A stretch of DNA of 64,000 bases from Rickettsiales bacterium UBA4311 (lineage in GTDB: Bacteria; Pseudomonadota; Alphaproteobacteria; Rickettsiales; Deianiraeaceae). Position 1 is the stretch's first letter. Each line of letters opens with the position of its first letter. Shown here piece by piece: positions 56,026 through 64,000 of this stretch. Location of the stretch: assembly GCA_002394665.1 (NCBI GenBank), contig DGUL01000002.1, positions 1 to 64,000 of the forward strand, read 5' to 3'. The notes under the pieces are model-generated. The model was given only the letters and a program-made list of their open reading frames with translations. It searched no databases and had not been told where the DNA came from. The position numbers and the translations under genes were made by a program.

Positions 56026-57051
56026 TTATGCTGGTTGCATATTTGGCACAGGTGCAACCGAAGACATTGCATTAGCTGGCATCGTGGTAGCTATTGGTTG
56101 AGGCGGAACGTTATACATAGCCGGTGCTATAGGCATTTGAGGCATAGGATACGAATAAGGCATATATTGTGGCACACCCGCACCCATTGCAGGAGGCAAA
56201 ACAGGAGACACTGGTTGCATAGGCTGCGGCACAGAAGGTGGATTTGTGCTTGGAGTACCAAATGGTGATCCAACAGGCGGTAAACTATCTGGTGACATTT
56301 TATTGTCGTTATCTTTGGCTCCTCCTTTGGTATCAGCAAAGATCTTTTCAAAATCAAATATTTCTTGGTTAGGATTATTGCTTTTTGTTTCTTCTTCTTT
56401 GTCTGACGACTCTTGCCCCTGTTTATTTTCTTCATCATCGTCATTGTGATTGTCTTGTCCTTCTTTTTTTTTTTCTTCATCCATCCCTTCTGTTTTTGAT
56501 GCAGTATTTTTTTTATCAGGTGAGTTTCGTGCGAAAAAAATCTCTTGCATACGTTTTTTACTATTCTTCTGTGCTTTGTATAAACGATCTTTATTCCATT
56601 TGTAATTAACATTGTCATTTAGTACAAACCCAACAATAGCCATAACCAAGCATCCCGCTGCGCCGATCATAAAAAGCGGTTCCGACATAACAATTGCTGT
56701 TATGGTAAAACCAACTATACCGAGCGTTCCAACCCAACCAAGTAAATATGCCGCAACCTTTGCACCCATCCCTTTGGTTTTATCATCTTCGTAGTCTTTT
56801 TGACCTTTTTTTCCTTTTTTCTTGCTTTTCTTCTTATCGTTATCTTTAGGATCTTTTATTTTCTTGCCTTTTTTGCCATTAATAAATGATTTATCATCAT
56901 CGTCATCCGCAAGCTCCTCCTTGTCATTTTTCTTGTCTTCTTCTTCGTCTTCGTCATCAGTTGAAACAGACTCCTCTTCGTCTTCTTCGTCATCCATTTC
57001 TTCCTCTTTCTCTTCTTTTTTTTTCTTTTCCTTTTCCTCTTTCTTAGGCAT
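56026..57051 (-). CDS. Low-complexity protein with two membrane spans and Pro/Met-rich tail
   Basis: 341 residues: Lys/Glu/Asp repeats (1-95), two hydrophobic segments (about 98-120 and 125-145), a charged stretch, then a Pro-, Met- and Gln-rich tail (from about 248; VPQYMPYSYPMPQMP). Its design resembles the C-terminal part of the coiled-coil protein at 13192: charged linker, membrane hairpin, low-complexity tail. Not recognised. Codon use is A-rich like the neighbours. ATG start. Confidence 0.6.
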   Translation of the reverse strand: MPKKEEKEKKKKEEKEEEMDDEEDEEESVSTDDEDEEEDKKNDKEELADDDDDKSFINGKKGKKIKDPKDNDKKKSKKKGKKGQKDYEDDKTKGMGAKVAAYLLGWVGTLGIVGFTITAIVMSEPLFMIGAAGCLVMAIVGFVLNDNVNYKWNKDRLYKAQKNSKKRMQEIFFARNSPDKKNTASKTEGMDEEKKKEGQDNHNDDDEENKQGQESSDKEEETKSNNPNQEIFDFEKIFADTKGGAKDNDNKMSPDSLPPVGSPFGTPSTNPPSVPQPMQPVSPVLPPAMGAGVPQYMPYSYPMPQMPIAPAMYNVPPQPIATTMPANAMSSVAPVPNMQPA

Positions 57052-57144
57052 AAGATACTTAATATTACAAAAAATAAATTTATTATCAAACTACGACAAA
57101 AACAATGACATTGTTTTTTATTTTGTCCGCATTCTCTTCATCGT

Positions 57145-58374
57145 GTGAAAAAGCAAAATCTTTGTTTTGTTGATTTTGGTGCAAGCCATATATCACTGGC
57201 AATTTGTGAAATAAAGGAAGATACATTGCAAAAGGTTGTTTTTTTTTCAAAAAAAAACATAACGACACAACGAACGAGAAAAGAGCTTTTCGAAATCACT
57301 GAAATTTATGGTGAACTTCTAAAACTTATAGACGAAGCAGAAAAACAAACAAAGATAGCAATTTTTGAAATTATACTATTGGCATCAACTGAAAATATTA
57401 AAACAACATCACTTGAAAAAACATTCCTTTTTGAAAAAAAACAAAAACTTTCAAAATTCACAATTGAAGATATGCTTGTAAAAACAACAAGAGGCTTTTC
57501 TCAAAGCAGACCGCTTGAAACAATACTTGATGTAATAAACACAAATTACATACTTGACGAAGCAACGAATACAATTAAAAACCCGTATAAGCTTTCTTGT
57601 AATATCGTGAAAGTAAAAACTAATATCATCAGTATTAACAATGTATTTGAAAGGAAACTTTCCTCTTACTTGGCGAGGTATAAAATTCATATAAAGCACT
57701 ATATCAACCCTTGCGGAGCGGTAGCAGTTTTTTTAAAAGGCAACATCAACCCAGACGAACCAACTTTAATAGTTGACCTTGGTGGCTATTCGACGGAATA
57801 TTGTTTAATTTATGACGAAAACATAATCGCTTCTGGTTTTATAGATACAGGCGGGCAAGATATTACTCAAAACATCGCGAAAACTTTAAATATTTTTCCA
57901 ACGAATGCAGAAAAACTAAAACAACTATCAATCAATGCCAATGCTGATGCAATGGAAAATGATAAAATATTACTGATAAATCAAAAAATAAAAAAAATTA
58001 TGAATGCAGATATTGCAAAAATAGCCACGGAAATAAAAAACATTATAAGGTCAAACCCAAAAATAAACAATTTTACAATAAGTCGCATCATTTTAACGGG
58101 AGGAGTAAGCAAATACGAGCAAACAGAAGAAATTTTTAAAAATGCTTTCAATTGCCAAGTTGAAACAATAAGCGATGCGGTTTTTACCATTGAAGAGAAA
58201 AGCGGTTTTTTTGAAAAACTTAACAAAGAAATGTTAGCAACGGAAAATATTCATTTAATTAGTGCAATAGAGTTTTATTTATCCAATATTGAGAATTACG
58301 AAAAAGCAAAGTGCGGATTTTTGTTTAAAATTCCTTCAAAAATTTCTTGCTTATTAAGAGACCTTTTATACTAA
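57145..58374 (+). CDS. ftsA: Cell division protein FtsA
   Basis: Actin-like ATPase that anchors FtsZ. 409 residues from a GTG. FVDFGASHISLAI (phosphate 1), INPCGAVAVFLKG (SHS2/phosphate region), LIVDLGGYSTEYCL (phosphate 2), RIILTGGVSKYEQTEE (adenosine motif). The C-terminal amphipathic end reads FKIPSKISCLLRDLLY, the expected membrane-binding helix. Directly upstream of ftsZ; no ftsQ beside it. Confidence 0.9.
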   Translation: MKKQNLCFVDFGASHISLAICEIKEDTLQKVVFFSKKNITTQRTRKELFEITEIYGELLKLIDEAEKQTKIAIFEIILLASTENIKTTSLEKTFLFEKKQKLSKFTIEDMLVKTTRGFSQSRPLETILDVINTNYILDEATNTIKNPYKLSCNIVKVKTNIISINNVFERKLSSYLARYKIHIKHYINPCGAVAVFLKGNINPDEPTLIVDLGGYSTEYCLIYDENIIASGFIDTGGQDITQNIAKTLNIFPTNAEKLKQLSINANADAMENDKILLINQKIKKIMNADIAKIATEIKNIIRSNPKINNFTISRIILTGGVSKYEQTEEIFKNAFNCQVETISDAVFTIEEKSGFFEKLNKEMLATENIHLISAIEFYLSNIENYEKAKCGFLFKIPSKISCLLRDLLY

Positions 58375-58395
58375 ATTTTCCAGTTGTTTATTTAT

Positions 58396-59856
58396 ATGCC
58401 AAATGAAGCTAATAACAGCTTTGTTCAATTAAGTTCCGTTCCAAAAATATCAGTCTTTGGCGTTGGTGGTGCTGGGGTTAATGCTGTGAACCATATGATA
58501 CTGTCACAACTTGATGGTGTAAAGTTTGTTGCGGCAAATACCGATTGTCAAAGCTTAAATAATTCATTGGCAGAAATCAAAATTCAACTTGGTGCAAAAT
58601 GTACGAAAGGACTTGGCGCCGGCTCTAACCCAGAACTTGGGAGACAGGCAGGAGAGGAAGCGAGTGATTTGATAAAAAGAGAGCTTACAGAGACAGATAT
58701 GCTTTTTATTGCCACAGGAATGGGTGGCGGGACCGGAACAGGAGCTTCGCCAATTATTGCAAAAATAGCCAAAGATATGGGTATCCTTGTCGTTGGGATT
58801 GCTATCAAGCCATTTAAACTTGAAGGTAAAAAAAGAATGGACGTAGCAAACAATGGAATACAAGAACTGGAACAATATGTTGATACTCTAATAGTCATTG
58901 AAAATGAAAAACTTTTAAAAATGAATAATGTCAGCATGATAGAAAACTACGCCATTGCCGACGGAATATTGAGGCAGGCAGTTTATTGTGTTGTCAGCAT
59001 CCTTGACAAGCAGGGCTTTATGAACCGAGACTTTGCAGATGTAAAAACCATCTTATCAAATGCAGGCAGGGCAATAATAGGATACGGCGAAGACATTGAT
59101 CCAAAAGTTGCTACAGATATGGCAATACATAATCAAGTATTAGAAGACACATCAATCAATGGAGCGAAAAATATTTTACTAAACATCACTGGTAATAAAG
59201 ACCTAAAAACTTCTGACGTTGAGGATGTCGTTGAAAAAGTTCGCAACGAGGCAACATCATTTAACAATGAGGAACCTAATGTCATTTTTGGCATAGCGTT
59301 TGATGAAAACCTTGGCAATAATGTAAGGGTTTCTGTTATTGCTTCTGGTGTTGAAAAAATACAGAGCAATCAAGCTGATTTGACGGATGCACAAATAGTA
59401 CAAATTGGGCAAAACAAACAAACCGAAAGACAAAAAATTGCAATAAAATCTGGTGAAGAAAATACAGAAATAGAGCAAGAAATCATACAAAATCCAGTTT
59501 TTGCCGAACCAATATTGGAAGACGACCTTGAAAATGAAGATGAATTTAATTTGAGAACCGATGAAATACCGATAAATAAAGAAAAAATCATCAATTTTAC
59601 AAGCGAACTTCGTCAAATCAGTGAAAAAAAAAAAATAGCTAATAACGGAAATTTTAGTGAGAAAATGCCAAAAAAAGCAAGAAATTTTGATGTAATAGAA
59701 CAATCCGAAGGTTTATTTTCAAACATTACAGAGCCACAAAAAAAAGGTATCTTTTCAAGAATAATAAAAACTATCAGCCCAATCCCTCTTGCGGAAGAAA
59801 TGAGCGAAGAGGACGACGATATTTCTTTTGAAAGAAAAAAGGCATCAAACGAGTAA
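58396..59856 (+). CDS. ftsZ: Cell division protein FtsZ
   Basis: Tubulin-like GTPase of the division ring. 486 residues. ISVFGVGGAGVNAVNHM, GAKCTKGLGAGSNPELG, ATGMGGGTGTGASPII (tubulin signature), FVDT-like VDTLIVIENEKLL, and NILLNITG. The C-terminal linker (about 325-465) is acidic and Lys-rich; the end EDDDISFERKKASNE is only loosely like the usual DIPxFLRxQ peptide. ATG at 58396; upstream in-frame codons are unneeded. 21 bases after ftsA. Confidence 0.97.
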   Translation: MPNEANNSFVQLSSVPKISVFGVGGAGVNAVNHMILSQLDGVKFVAANTDCQSLNNSLAEIKIQLGAKCTKGLGAGSNPELGRQAGEEASDLIKRELTETDMLFIATGMGGGTGTGASPIIAKIAKDMGILVVGIAIKPFKLEGKKRMDVANNGIQELEQYVDTLIVIENEKLLKMNNVSMIENYAIADGILRQAVYCVVSILDKQGFMNRDFADVKTILSNAGRAIIGYGEDIDPKVATDMAIHNQVLEDTSINGAKNILLNITGNKDLKTSDVEDVVEKVRNEATSFNNEEPNVIFGIAFDENLGNNVRVSVIASGVEKIQSNQADLTDAQIVQIGQNKQTERQKIAIKSGEENTEIEQEIIQNPVFAEPILEDDLENEDEFNLRTDEIPINKEKIINFTSELRQISEKKKIANNGNFSEKMPKKARNFDVIEQSEGLFSNITEPQKKGIFSRIIKTISPIPLAEEMSEEDDDISFERKKASNE

Positions 59857-59893
59857 TTGTTGAAAGTTAAAAAAGAAATTCCACGTTCCACTT

Positions 59894-60739
59894 GTGAGCT
59901 CGTTTTTACAATCTGCCATTGAATTCCAAAGATATTTTGGTATAGATTTGAGTTTTGATTTTATAACAGGGAGAGATTACTCTAATAAACAACAAAATCG
60001 TCAAATAACCAAAGCGAACACGACAAAAGACACCGATAAAAAAGAAATAAAAAGCGATACGACAAACACCACGGCAATGAAACGAGAAAAAATCTCAACA
60101 GACATTGAAACAAGTGAAAATTATGAAAAAAAGGATTTAATGCCTTCCGAGATCAATATTGATAATATAAAAACTTTTGAAGAGTTATACAAGGAAGTGA
60201 AAAACTTTAATGGTTGCGATTTGAAAAAAAGCGGAGCAAAAAACACCGTTATTTACGATGGAAATCCAAAAGCTAAGATTATGCTAATCGGTGAAGCACC
60301 AGGCGAAACAGAAGACGAACTTGGCAAGCCATTTTGCGGAGAAAGCGGACAACTTTTACGAAAAGCCTTAAAATTTATTAACCTTAATGAAAGCAATTTA
60401 TTGATTACTAACTGTGTCTTTTGGCGACCACCTCTAAACAGAACACCCAACGATGAGGAAATAAAATTATGTCTTCCATTTATAAAAAAAATGATTGAAA
60501 TCATAGCTCCTAATGTGATAATTTTATGCGGAGCGACTTCAACAAGAGCAATAACAGGCACAAAAGAAAAAATCTCCGATCTTGTTGGAAAAATATCCAA
60601 AACAACAATCAACGCATTTCAAACATCCGTCTTTCCTGTCTATCATCCTTCTTATTTGCTTCGTTGCCCTAATAAAAAAAAAGATTTTTGGGAGCATTTA
60701 TTGCTTTTGAAAAAGGAATTAGCCAAGATGCAGAAATAA
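59894..60739 (+). CDS. Uracil-DNA glycosylase, family 4-like
   Basis: 281 residues from GTG 59894. Removes uracil from DNA. GEAPGETEDELGKPFCGESGQLLRKAL (in part), TNCVFWRPPLNRTPNDEE, KLCLPFI, CGATSTRAI, and HPSYLLRCPNKKKDFW are family features. The first Cys of the iron-sulphur cluster set is not in place (FNGCDLKK) and the one before RPP is Trp, matching the alphaproteobacterial branch rather than the four-Cys type. A charged, unique N-terminal region (about 25-95) precedes the domain. Confidence 0.88.
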   Translation: MSSFLQSAIEFQRYFGIDLSFDFITGRDYSNKQQNRQITKANTTKDTDKKEIKSDTTNTTAMKREKISTDIETSENYEKKDLMPSEINIDNIKTFEELYKEVKNFNGCDLKKSGAKNTVIYDGNPKAKIMLIGEAPGETEDELGKPFCGESGQLLRKALKFINLNESNLLITNCVFWRPPLNRTPNDEEIKLCLPFIKKMIEIIAPNVIILCGATSTRAITGTKEKISDLVGKISKTTINAFQTSVFPVYHPSYLLRCPNKKKDFWEHLLLLKKELAKMQK

Positions 60740-60765
60740 ACAAGCATTATGACAATTCCGTAGCT

Positions 60766-61851
60766 TTAAGCTGTATAAAACTGATACTCAAAAACAATCG
60801 CATTTATAAACAATTTGTCAAATTTCAACGATCCACCGAGAATTGCTTTATTTGTTGAATTTGTATTTCCATATGAATTTGCTCGCCCAAAAGCATAACG
60901 ATTTGGCATATTCATTGTAGCATACATAAAACGATATCCTATGTTAATCTTAGATTTTTTTCCAACCATAAACGAAAGCCCAGCATCCAAATTGATAATT
61001 GGCATAACAAAATTGGACCCCAATGTGCTACTAAAACTAAAACCATATCCCACACCAATACCCATACCTAAATACAAAACTAAGTTTTTATTAAAATAAT
61101 CGTGTTGAATAAAGCCGTTGAGTGCCAATGTCATCAAATGAACACTTAACTCCTCTTTTGTTGTCGTAAACGTGTAATTTGACATATCACTTGAAGAGGT
61201 CAAAGACGTTGCACCGGTGGACAAAAGTGGTAAATATCCAAGCTCTACTTCCCAGCGAAGCCATTTTAAACGATCATTGCCAATTGCAACAAAAAATGCA
61301 GGAAAAAATTTAAAATCCGTCTCACCACTAAACAGGTCATAGCTCTTTGTTTCTCCACCGGAATTTCGTTTCTCTGTTGCGCCGATTTTTGTTCTTACTG
61401 GCTTTATTAACATAACTTTAAACGTCGTGTAAGCTCCAACCATTTCAAATGGCTTTATGCTCGTATTTGGCAACCAATCTTCAATCCAAGATTTTGGTTT
61501 TTCCTCCTTTTTTTCAACATTGCTTTCAGTTTTTTGCTGTCCTTTTGCTTCCAAAAATTTTTGCCTATTTGTTTTTTCCTTTTCGTCTTTGTCAGCTAGC
61601 AACTTTATATCTGTCTCTTTCTTTTCTGCATAAATCTTATTAGCATTTTCAATATAAACACGTCTAACGTTCGCAACATCCAATTTTTTCTCGTCTGCGT
61701 CTTCAATATCGTCTATGTTATAAATATAGTTTTGATTTAAAGCTTTTCTTATCGGTGCTTCAACTTCATAAAACTCGGCACCTTCACAAATTGTTGTAAG
61801 CAAAAAAAGAAACAACGCAGAAATATAAACGAATTTTACACGGCACACCAC
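60766..61851 (-). CDS. Outer-membrane beta-barrel protein with charged N-terminal region
   Basis: 361 residues from GTG 61851: signal peptide (1-24, ICEGA), a Lys/Glu-rich region (about 45-120), then strand-rich sequence (FFPAFFVAIGND, WEVELGYLPLLS, LVLYLGMGIGVGYGFSF, INLDAGLSFMVG, INIGYRFMY) with the final strand FINAIVFEYQFYTA. Barrel size about 8-10 strands. The charged region may be periplasmic. Similar in type to the gene at 24425. Substrate or partner unknown. Confidence 0.65.
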   Translation of the reverse strand: MVCRVKFVYISALFLFLLTTICEGAEFYEVEAPIRKALNQNYIYNIDDIEDADEKKLDVANVRRVYIENANKIYAEKKETDIKLLADKDEKEKTNRQKFLEAKGQQKTESNVEKKEEKPKSWIEDWLPNTSIKPFEMVGAYTTFKVMLIKPVRTKIGATEKRNSGGETKSYDLFSGETDFKFFPAFFVAIGNDRLKWLRWEVELGYLPLLSTGATSLTSSSDMSNYTFTTTKEELSVHLMTLALNGFIQHDYFNKNLVLYLGMGIGVGYGFSFSSTLGSNFVMPIINLDAGLSFMVGKKSKINIGYRFMYATMNMPNRYAFGRANSYGNTNSTNKAILGGSLKFDKLFINAIVFEYQFYTA

Positions 61852-61900
61852 GCTAAAATTATAAGATTTTTACAAAAAAAAACAATCAAAGCTGTGAAAA

Positions 61901-62884
61901 TTAAAGTTTTTCAATGAAATCTAATATTACTTGCGAATTTATAATTTCATATTCAATTTCCAAAACCTCAACATTATATTCGGAAACAAAATCCTTTGGC
62001 AATTTAACAAAATCTTTACTTGTTGTAATCATCTTTTCTGCTCCGCTTTCTGCAAATTTTATCTTAATAAACTCTATTTTTTTCTTGTCATAAACTTCGT
62101 GATCGCCAAACCCACAAAAACCAACAACATCCAATTTACAATTTTTTAATGTATTCAAAAATTTTGAATTTTCCCCTATTCCAGAAAACGCAAAATACTT
62201 TGCTCCTCTATCGTGCTTGCTAACAACTTCTTGCCGTGCGTACAAAATGCGCGTATGAGAAACATATCTTGAAAGCAATTCAACCTGTCTTTCAACATTA
62301 GCTAAGTCGTAATTCGTTATAATTACAAAATCTGCTTTTTTCAAAGACTTTAAGCAAAACCTCAAAGGTCCTGCTGGCAAAGTGTAGCCATTTCCAATAA
62401 AAAAATTCCCATCAAAAACAGCAATTTTACAATCTTGCTGTATTGTCTTGTCAAAAAAACCATCGTCGCATATAGCAATATCATACTCGCTACATTTTGC
62501 CTCATCACGCTCACCAACAACAAAAACATCAGCAACATCACTCAAAAGTAAGGCCTCATCGCCGACTTCTTTTGGAGAAAATAAGTTCCCGTGCATATGT
62601 GGAACAATAAATTCTTTTTCTTCTTCTCGTCCATAGCCTTTTGTGATAAAACAGACATCATCGTGTCTACTCAAAAGACTGCCCAAAGCCAAGCAAATTG
62701 GTGTTTTTCCGCTCCCACCGACGACAATATTACCAATACAAATTGTTTTTTTACAAACCCTTTTGCCCTTAAAAATTTTAAGATTTACAAGAAAAAAAAA
62801 CACAATATAAAGCCAAGAAAAAGGCAACAACAACCTTGACAACCAGTACTTTTTATAAAAGAATTTCGGTTTCTTCAAAGCCAT
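61901..62884 (-). CDS. lpxK: Tetraacyldisaccharide 4'-kinase
   Basis: Phosphorylates the lipid A precursor. 327 residues. N-terminal membrane-association helix, Walker A VVGGSGKTPIC, a DDGF motif with ICDDGFFDK, PAGPLR, and the C-terminal TTSKDFVKLP. All standard. ATG start. Downstream of the genes at 62894 and 63387, probably one operon. Confidence 0.95.
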   Translation of the reverse strand: MALKKPKFFYKKYWLSRLLLPFSWLYIVFFFLVNLKIFKGKRVCKKTICIGNIVVGGSGKTPICLALGSLLSRHDDVCFITKGYGREEEKEFIVPHMHGNLFSPKEVGDEALLLSDVADVFVVGERDEAKCSEYDIAICDDGFFDKTIQQDCKIAVFDGNFFIGNGYTLPAGPLRFCLKSLKKADFVIITNYDLANVERQVELLSRYVSHTRILYARQEVVSKHDRGAKYFAFSGIGENSKFLNTLKNCKLDVVGFCGFGDHEVYDKKKIEFIKIKFAESGAEKMITTSKDFVKLPKDFVSEYNVEVLEIEYEIINSQVILDFIEKL

Positions 62885-62893
62885 AATGAAACA

Positions 62894-63406
62894 TTACAAA
62901 TTAAACAACCCGTTAATATATTCGGCGACTAAAAAATGACTTACCGCAACAGACACAACCATAAAAACCATAGAGCCAATTATTGCTATTGTGTCCCTTT
63001 TTGCTTTGATTGTTTTATATGCTCCATAATCAAATTTTCCTCCAACAATCGCCTCGCTTCTTTCAACGGATGCAAATGTAAAAAATAAAGCACAGACGAA
63101 AATATTTACACACGCAACAATCAAGGCCAAAACAAAATTATCCAAAATTAAAAGCACAAAAAAAGGTGCCAACATACAAATGAGTTTTGCTTGTATTGAA
63201 TATTTATAAACCCTCATTTTCATCAGCAAACCGACCAAACGATATGGGCGGGCTGTCAATTTTTTTACGAGTGCAACGCCAGCAACTTTGCTTTGATGCT
63301 TAATCCTTTTTGATACACGAAATTTTTCCCCATCTCTGGATCTTCTAAAACGAAAATTTGTTCTGCTTTTCCAAGCACCAACAATTCTACTTCCTTTTCC
63401 CGTCAT
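62894..63406 (-). CDS. Hypothetical membrane protein
   Basis: 170 residues from ATG 63406: basic N-terminal third (TNFRFRRSRDG), then three or four membrane segments (about 85-105, 110-130, 145-165). Overlaps the stop of the gene at 63387 by 20 bases, and ends 10 bases before lpxK, so it is cotranscribed with lipid A synthesis. No family recognised. Confidence 0.55.
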   Translation of the reverse strand: MTGKGSRIVGAWKSRTNFRFRRSRDGEKFRVSKRIKHQSKVAGVALVKKLTARPYRLVGLLMKMRVYKYSIQAKLICMLAPFFVLLILDNFVLALIVACVNIFVCALFFTFASVERSEAIVGGKFDYGAYKTIKAKRDTIAIIGSMVFMVVSVAVSHFLVAEYINGLFNL

Positions 63407-63995
63407 AAACCAAAACTTCACCACCAGAAACAATCTCCTCGCCAATAATTTCAAATATCTCACCAGTAAGTTGTTTTAAATTTTTCAAATCAACAACAGC
63501 ACCATAAAGTTTGTTAAATTCATCATTTTTCTCAAAATTACCACTATTCAAAAACTCCATCGCCCCCTTATAATTCCCGTTTTTAACATCAATTTCCAGT
63601 TCACTCTTTTTGACATTACTTTTGACAAACAACTTTGACACATAAAATTTCACCCAACTCCACAGACGTTTATGCAATTTCTCATCTGCTTTTTCATTTT
63701 CCTGTTCACGTTGTTGTTCCAAAAATTTAACTTGAAATGGCACAATCATTTTTACAATATCATCATTATTTGCATACCTGCAATTACTCCTAAACATCGC
63801 GTCTTTATACTTTAAAATTAGTTCTTGCACGACAGGAATTCTTGACGCCAACGCAAACATTCTTATACACTGATTAGAAAAGTTTTTTCGTATTCCAATG
63901 TTCTTTTCAATGTCTCGTGCCAAAAGTAAAAGCTCAATAACGTCTTTTCTAACGTCTGGCATAACCTTCAATTTTTCAATTTGATTTTTTGCCAA
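63387..63995 (-). CDS. Hypothetical protein, possibly mitofilin/IMMP-like, start unsure
   Basis: 202 residues from a TTG; the frame is open to the right edge, so it may continue outside. Helical, with a short basic stretch and a span-like run around WSWVKFYVSKLF. The C-terminal NYKGAMEFLNSGNF... EFNKLYGAVVDLKNLKQLTG layout vaguely recalls the C-terminal part of alphaproteobacterial mitofilin-like proteins. This is a weak resemblance. Head of the set leading into lpxK. Confidence 0.45.
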   Translation of the reverse strand: MAKNQIEKLKVMPDVRKDVIELLLLARDIEKNIGIRKNFSNQCIRMFALASRIPVVQELILKYKDAMFRSNCRYANNDDIVKMIVPFQVKFLEQQREQENEKADEKLHKRLWSWVKFYVSKLFVKSNVKKSELEIDVKNGNYKGAMEFLNSGNFEKNDEFNKLYGAVVDLKNLKQLTGEIFEIIGEEIVSGGEVLVYDGKRK

Positions 63996-64000
63996 AAAGA

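Overview
The window is a strongly AT-rich bacterial chromosome segment from an alphaproteobacterium, most likely an intracellular or host-associated lineage of the Rickettsiales/Holosporales type; a low-GC gut alphaproteobacterium cannot be excluded from sequence alone. Pointers to Alphaproteobacteria are the class I lysyl-tRNA synthetase, the alphaproteobacterial style of the uracil-DNA glycosylase, a gene like the NlpC/P60 gene of alphaproteobacterial gene transfer agents, a c subunit of Rickettsia-like sequence, and a Gram-negative envelope gene set (lpxA, lpxC, lpxK, fabZ, dapF, ddl, amidase, yidC, yajC). GTG and TTG starts are frequent. No rRNA, CRISPR array, transposase or intact prophage was seen.

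Layout. 1-3.8 kb: a fragment of a second argS copy, an orphan lysine-rich gene, argS itself and a decayed gene. 3.8-8.1 kb: class I lysS, GC-rich and AT-rich hairpin repeats, an AGCS amino-acid/sodium symporter and a nucleoside diphosphate kinase with a Sec signal peptide. 8.3-13.1 kb: dapF, an orphan, fabI, a membrane-anchored protein with a ParB-like motif, glyA. 13.2-21.3 kb: a large exported coiled-coil protein, then ddl-ftsQ-lpxA, an exported ankyrin protein and fabZ with a long N-terminal extension. 21.4-31.5 kb: a LysR-type regulator, a membrane-anchored dehydrogenase-like protein, a solitary atpE, an outer-membrane barrel, hemW, a LysE-type exporter, tRNA-His and tRNA-Lys, yajC, an amidase and dnaJ. 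31.8-41.9 kb: the rplKAJL-rpoBC operon ending in a terminator. 42-47 kb: the C-terminal quarter of ileS as a free-standing reading frame, lpxC, a candidate CE-clan cysteine protease, a phosphoglycerate kinase homologue that has lost its active-site residues, and an NlpC/P60 protein. 47.5-64 kb: dksA, yidC, rpsF-rpsR-rplI-dusB, rsmD-rpoZ, a tiny exported Cys-rich peptide, mazG, an hsdS remnant, rlmE, ftsA-ftsZ, a uracil-DNA glycosylase, a barrel protein, lpxK and two unassigned genes.

How it fits together. The core genes are those of a cell that still makes lipid A, peptidoglycan, ribosomes and a division ring, but the dcw cluster is scattered (ddl-ftsQ about 40 kb from ftsA-ftsZ), atpE is alone, and several genes are decayed or degenerate (argS and ileS fragments, hsdS, PGK, the 2.8-3.8 kb gene). 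Set between the housekeeping blocks are exported or anchored proteins with features common in host-interaction factors: a secreted NDK, a secreted ankyrin protein, a long coiled-coil protein, a candidate Ulp1/YopJ-like protease and a small Cys-rich peptide. The CE-clan candidate, the signal-peptide NDK and the two free-standing aminoacyl-tRNA synthetase tails are the most promising leads.
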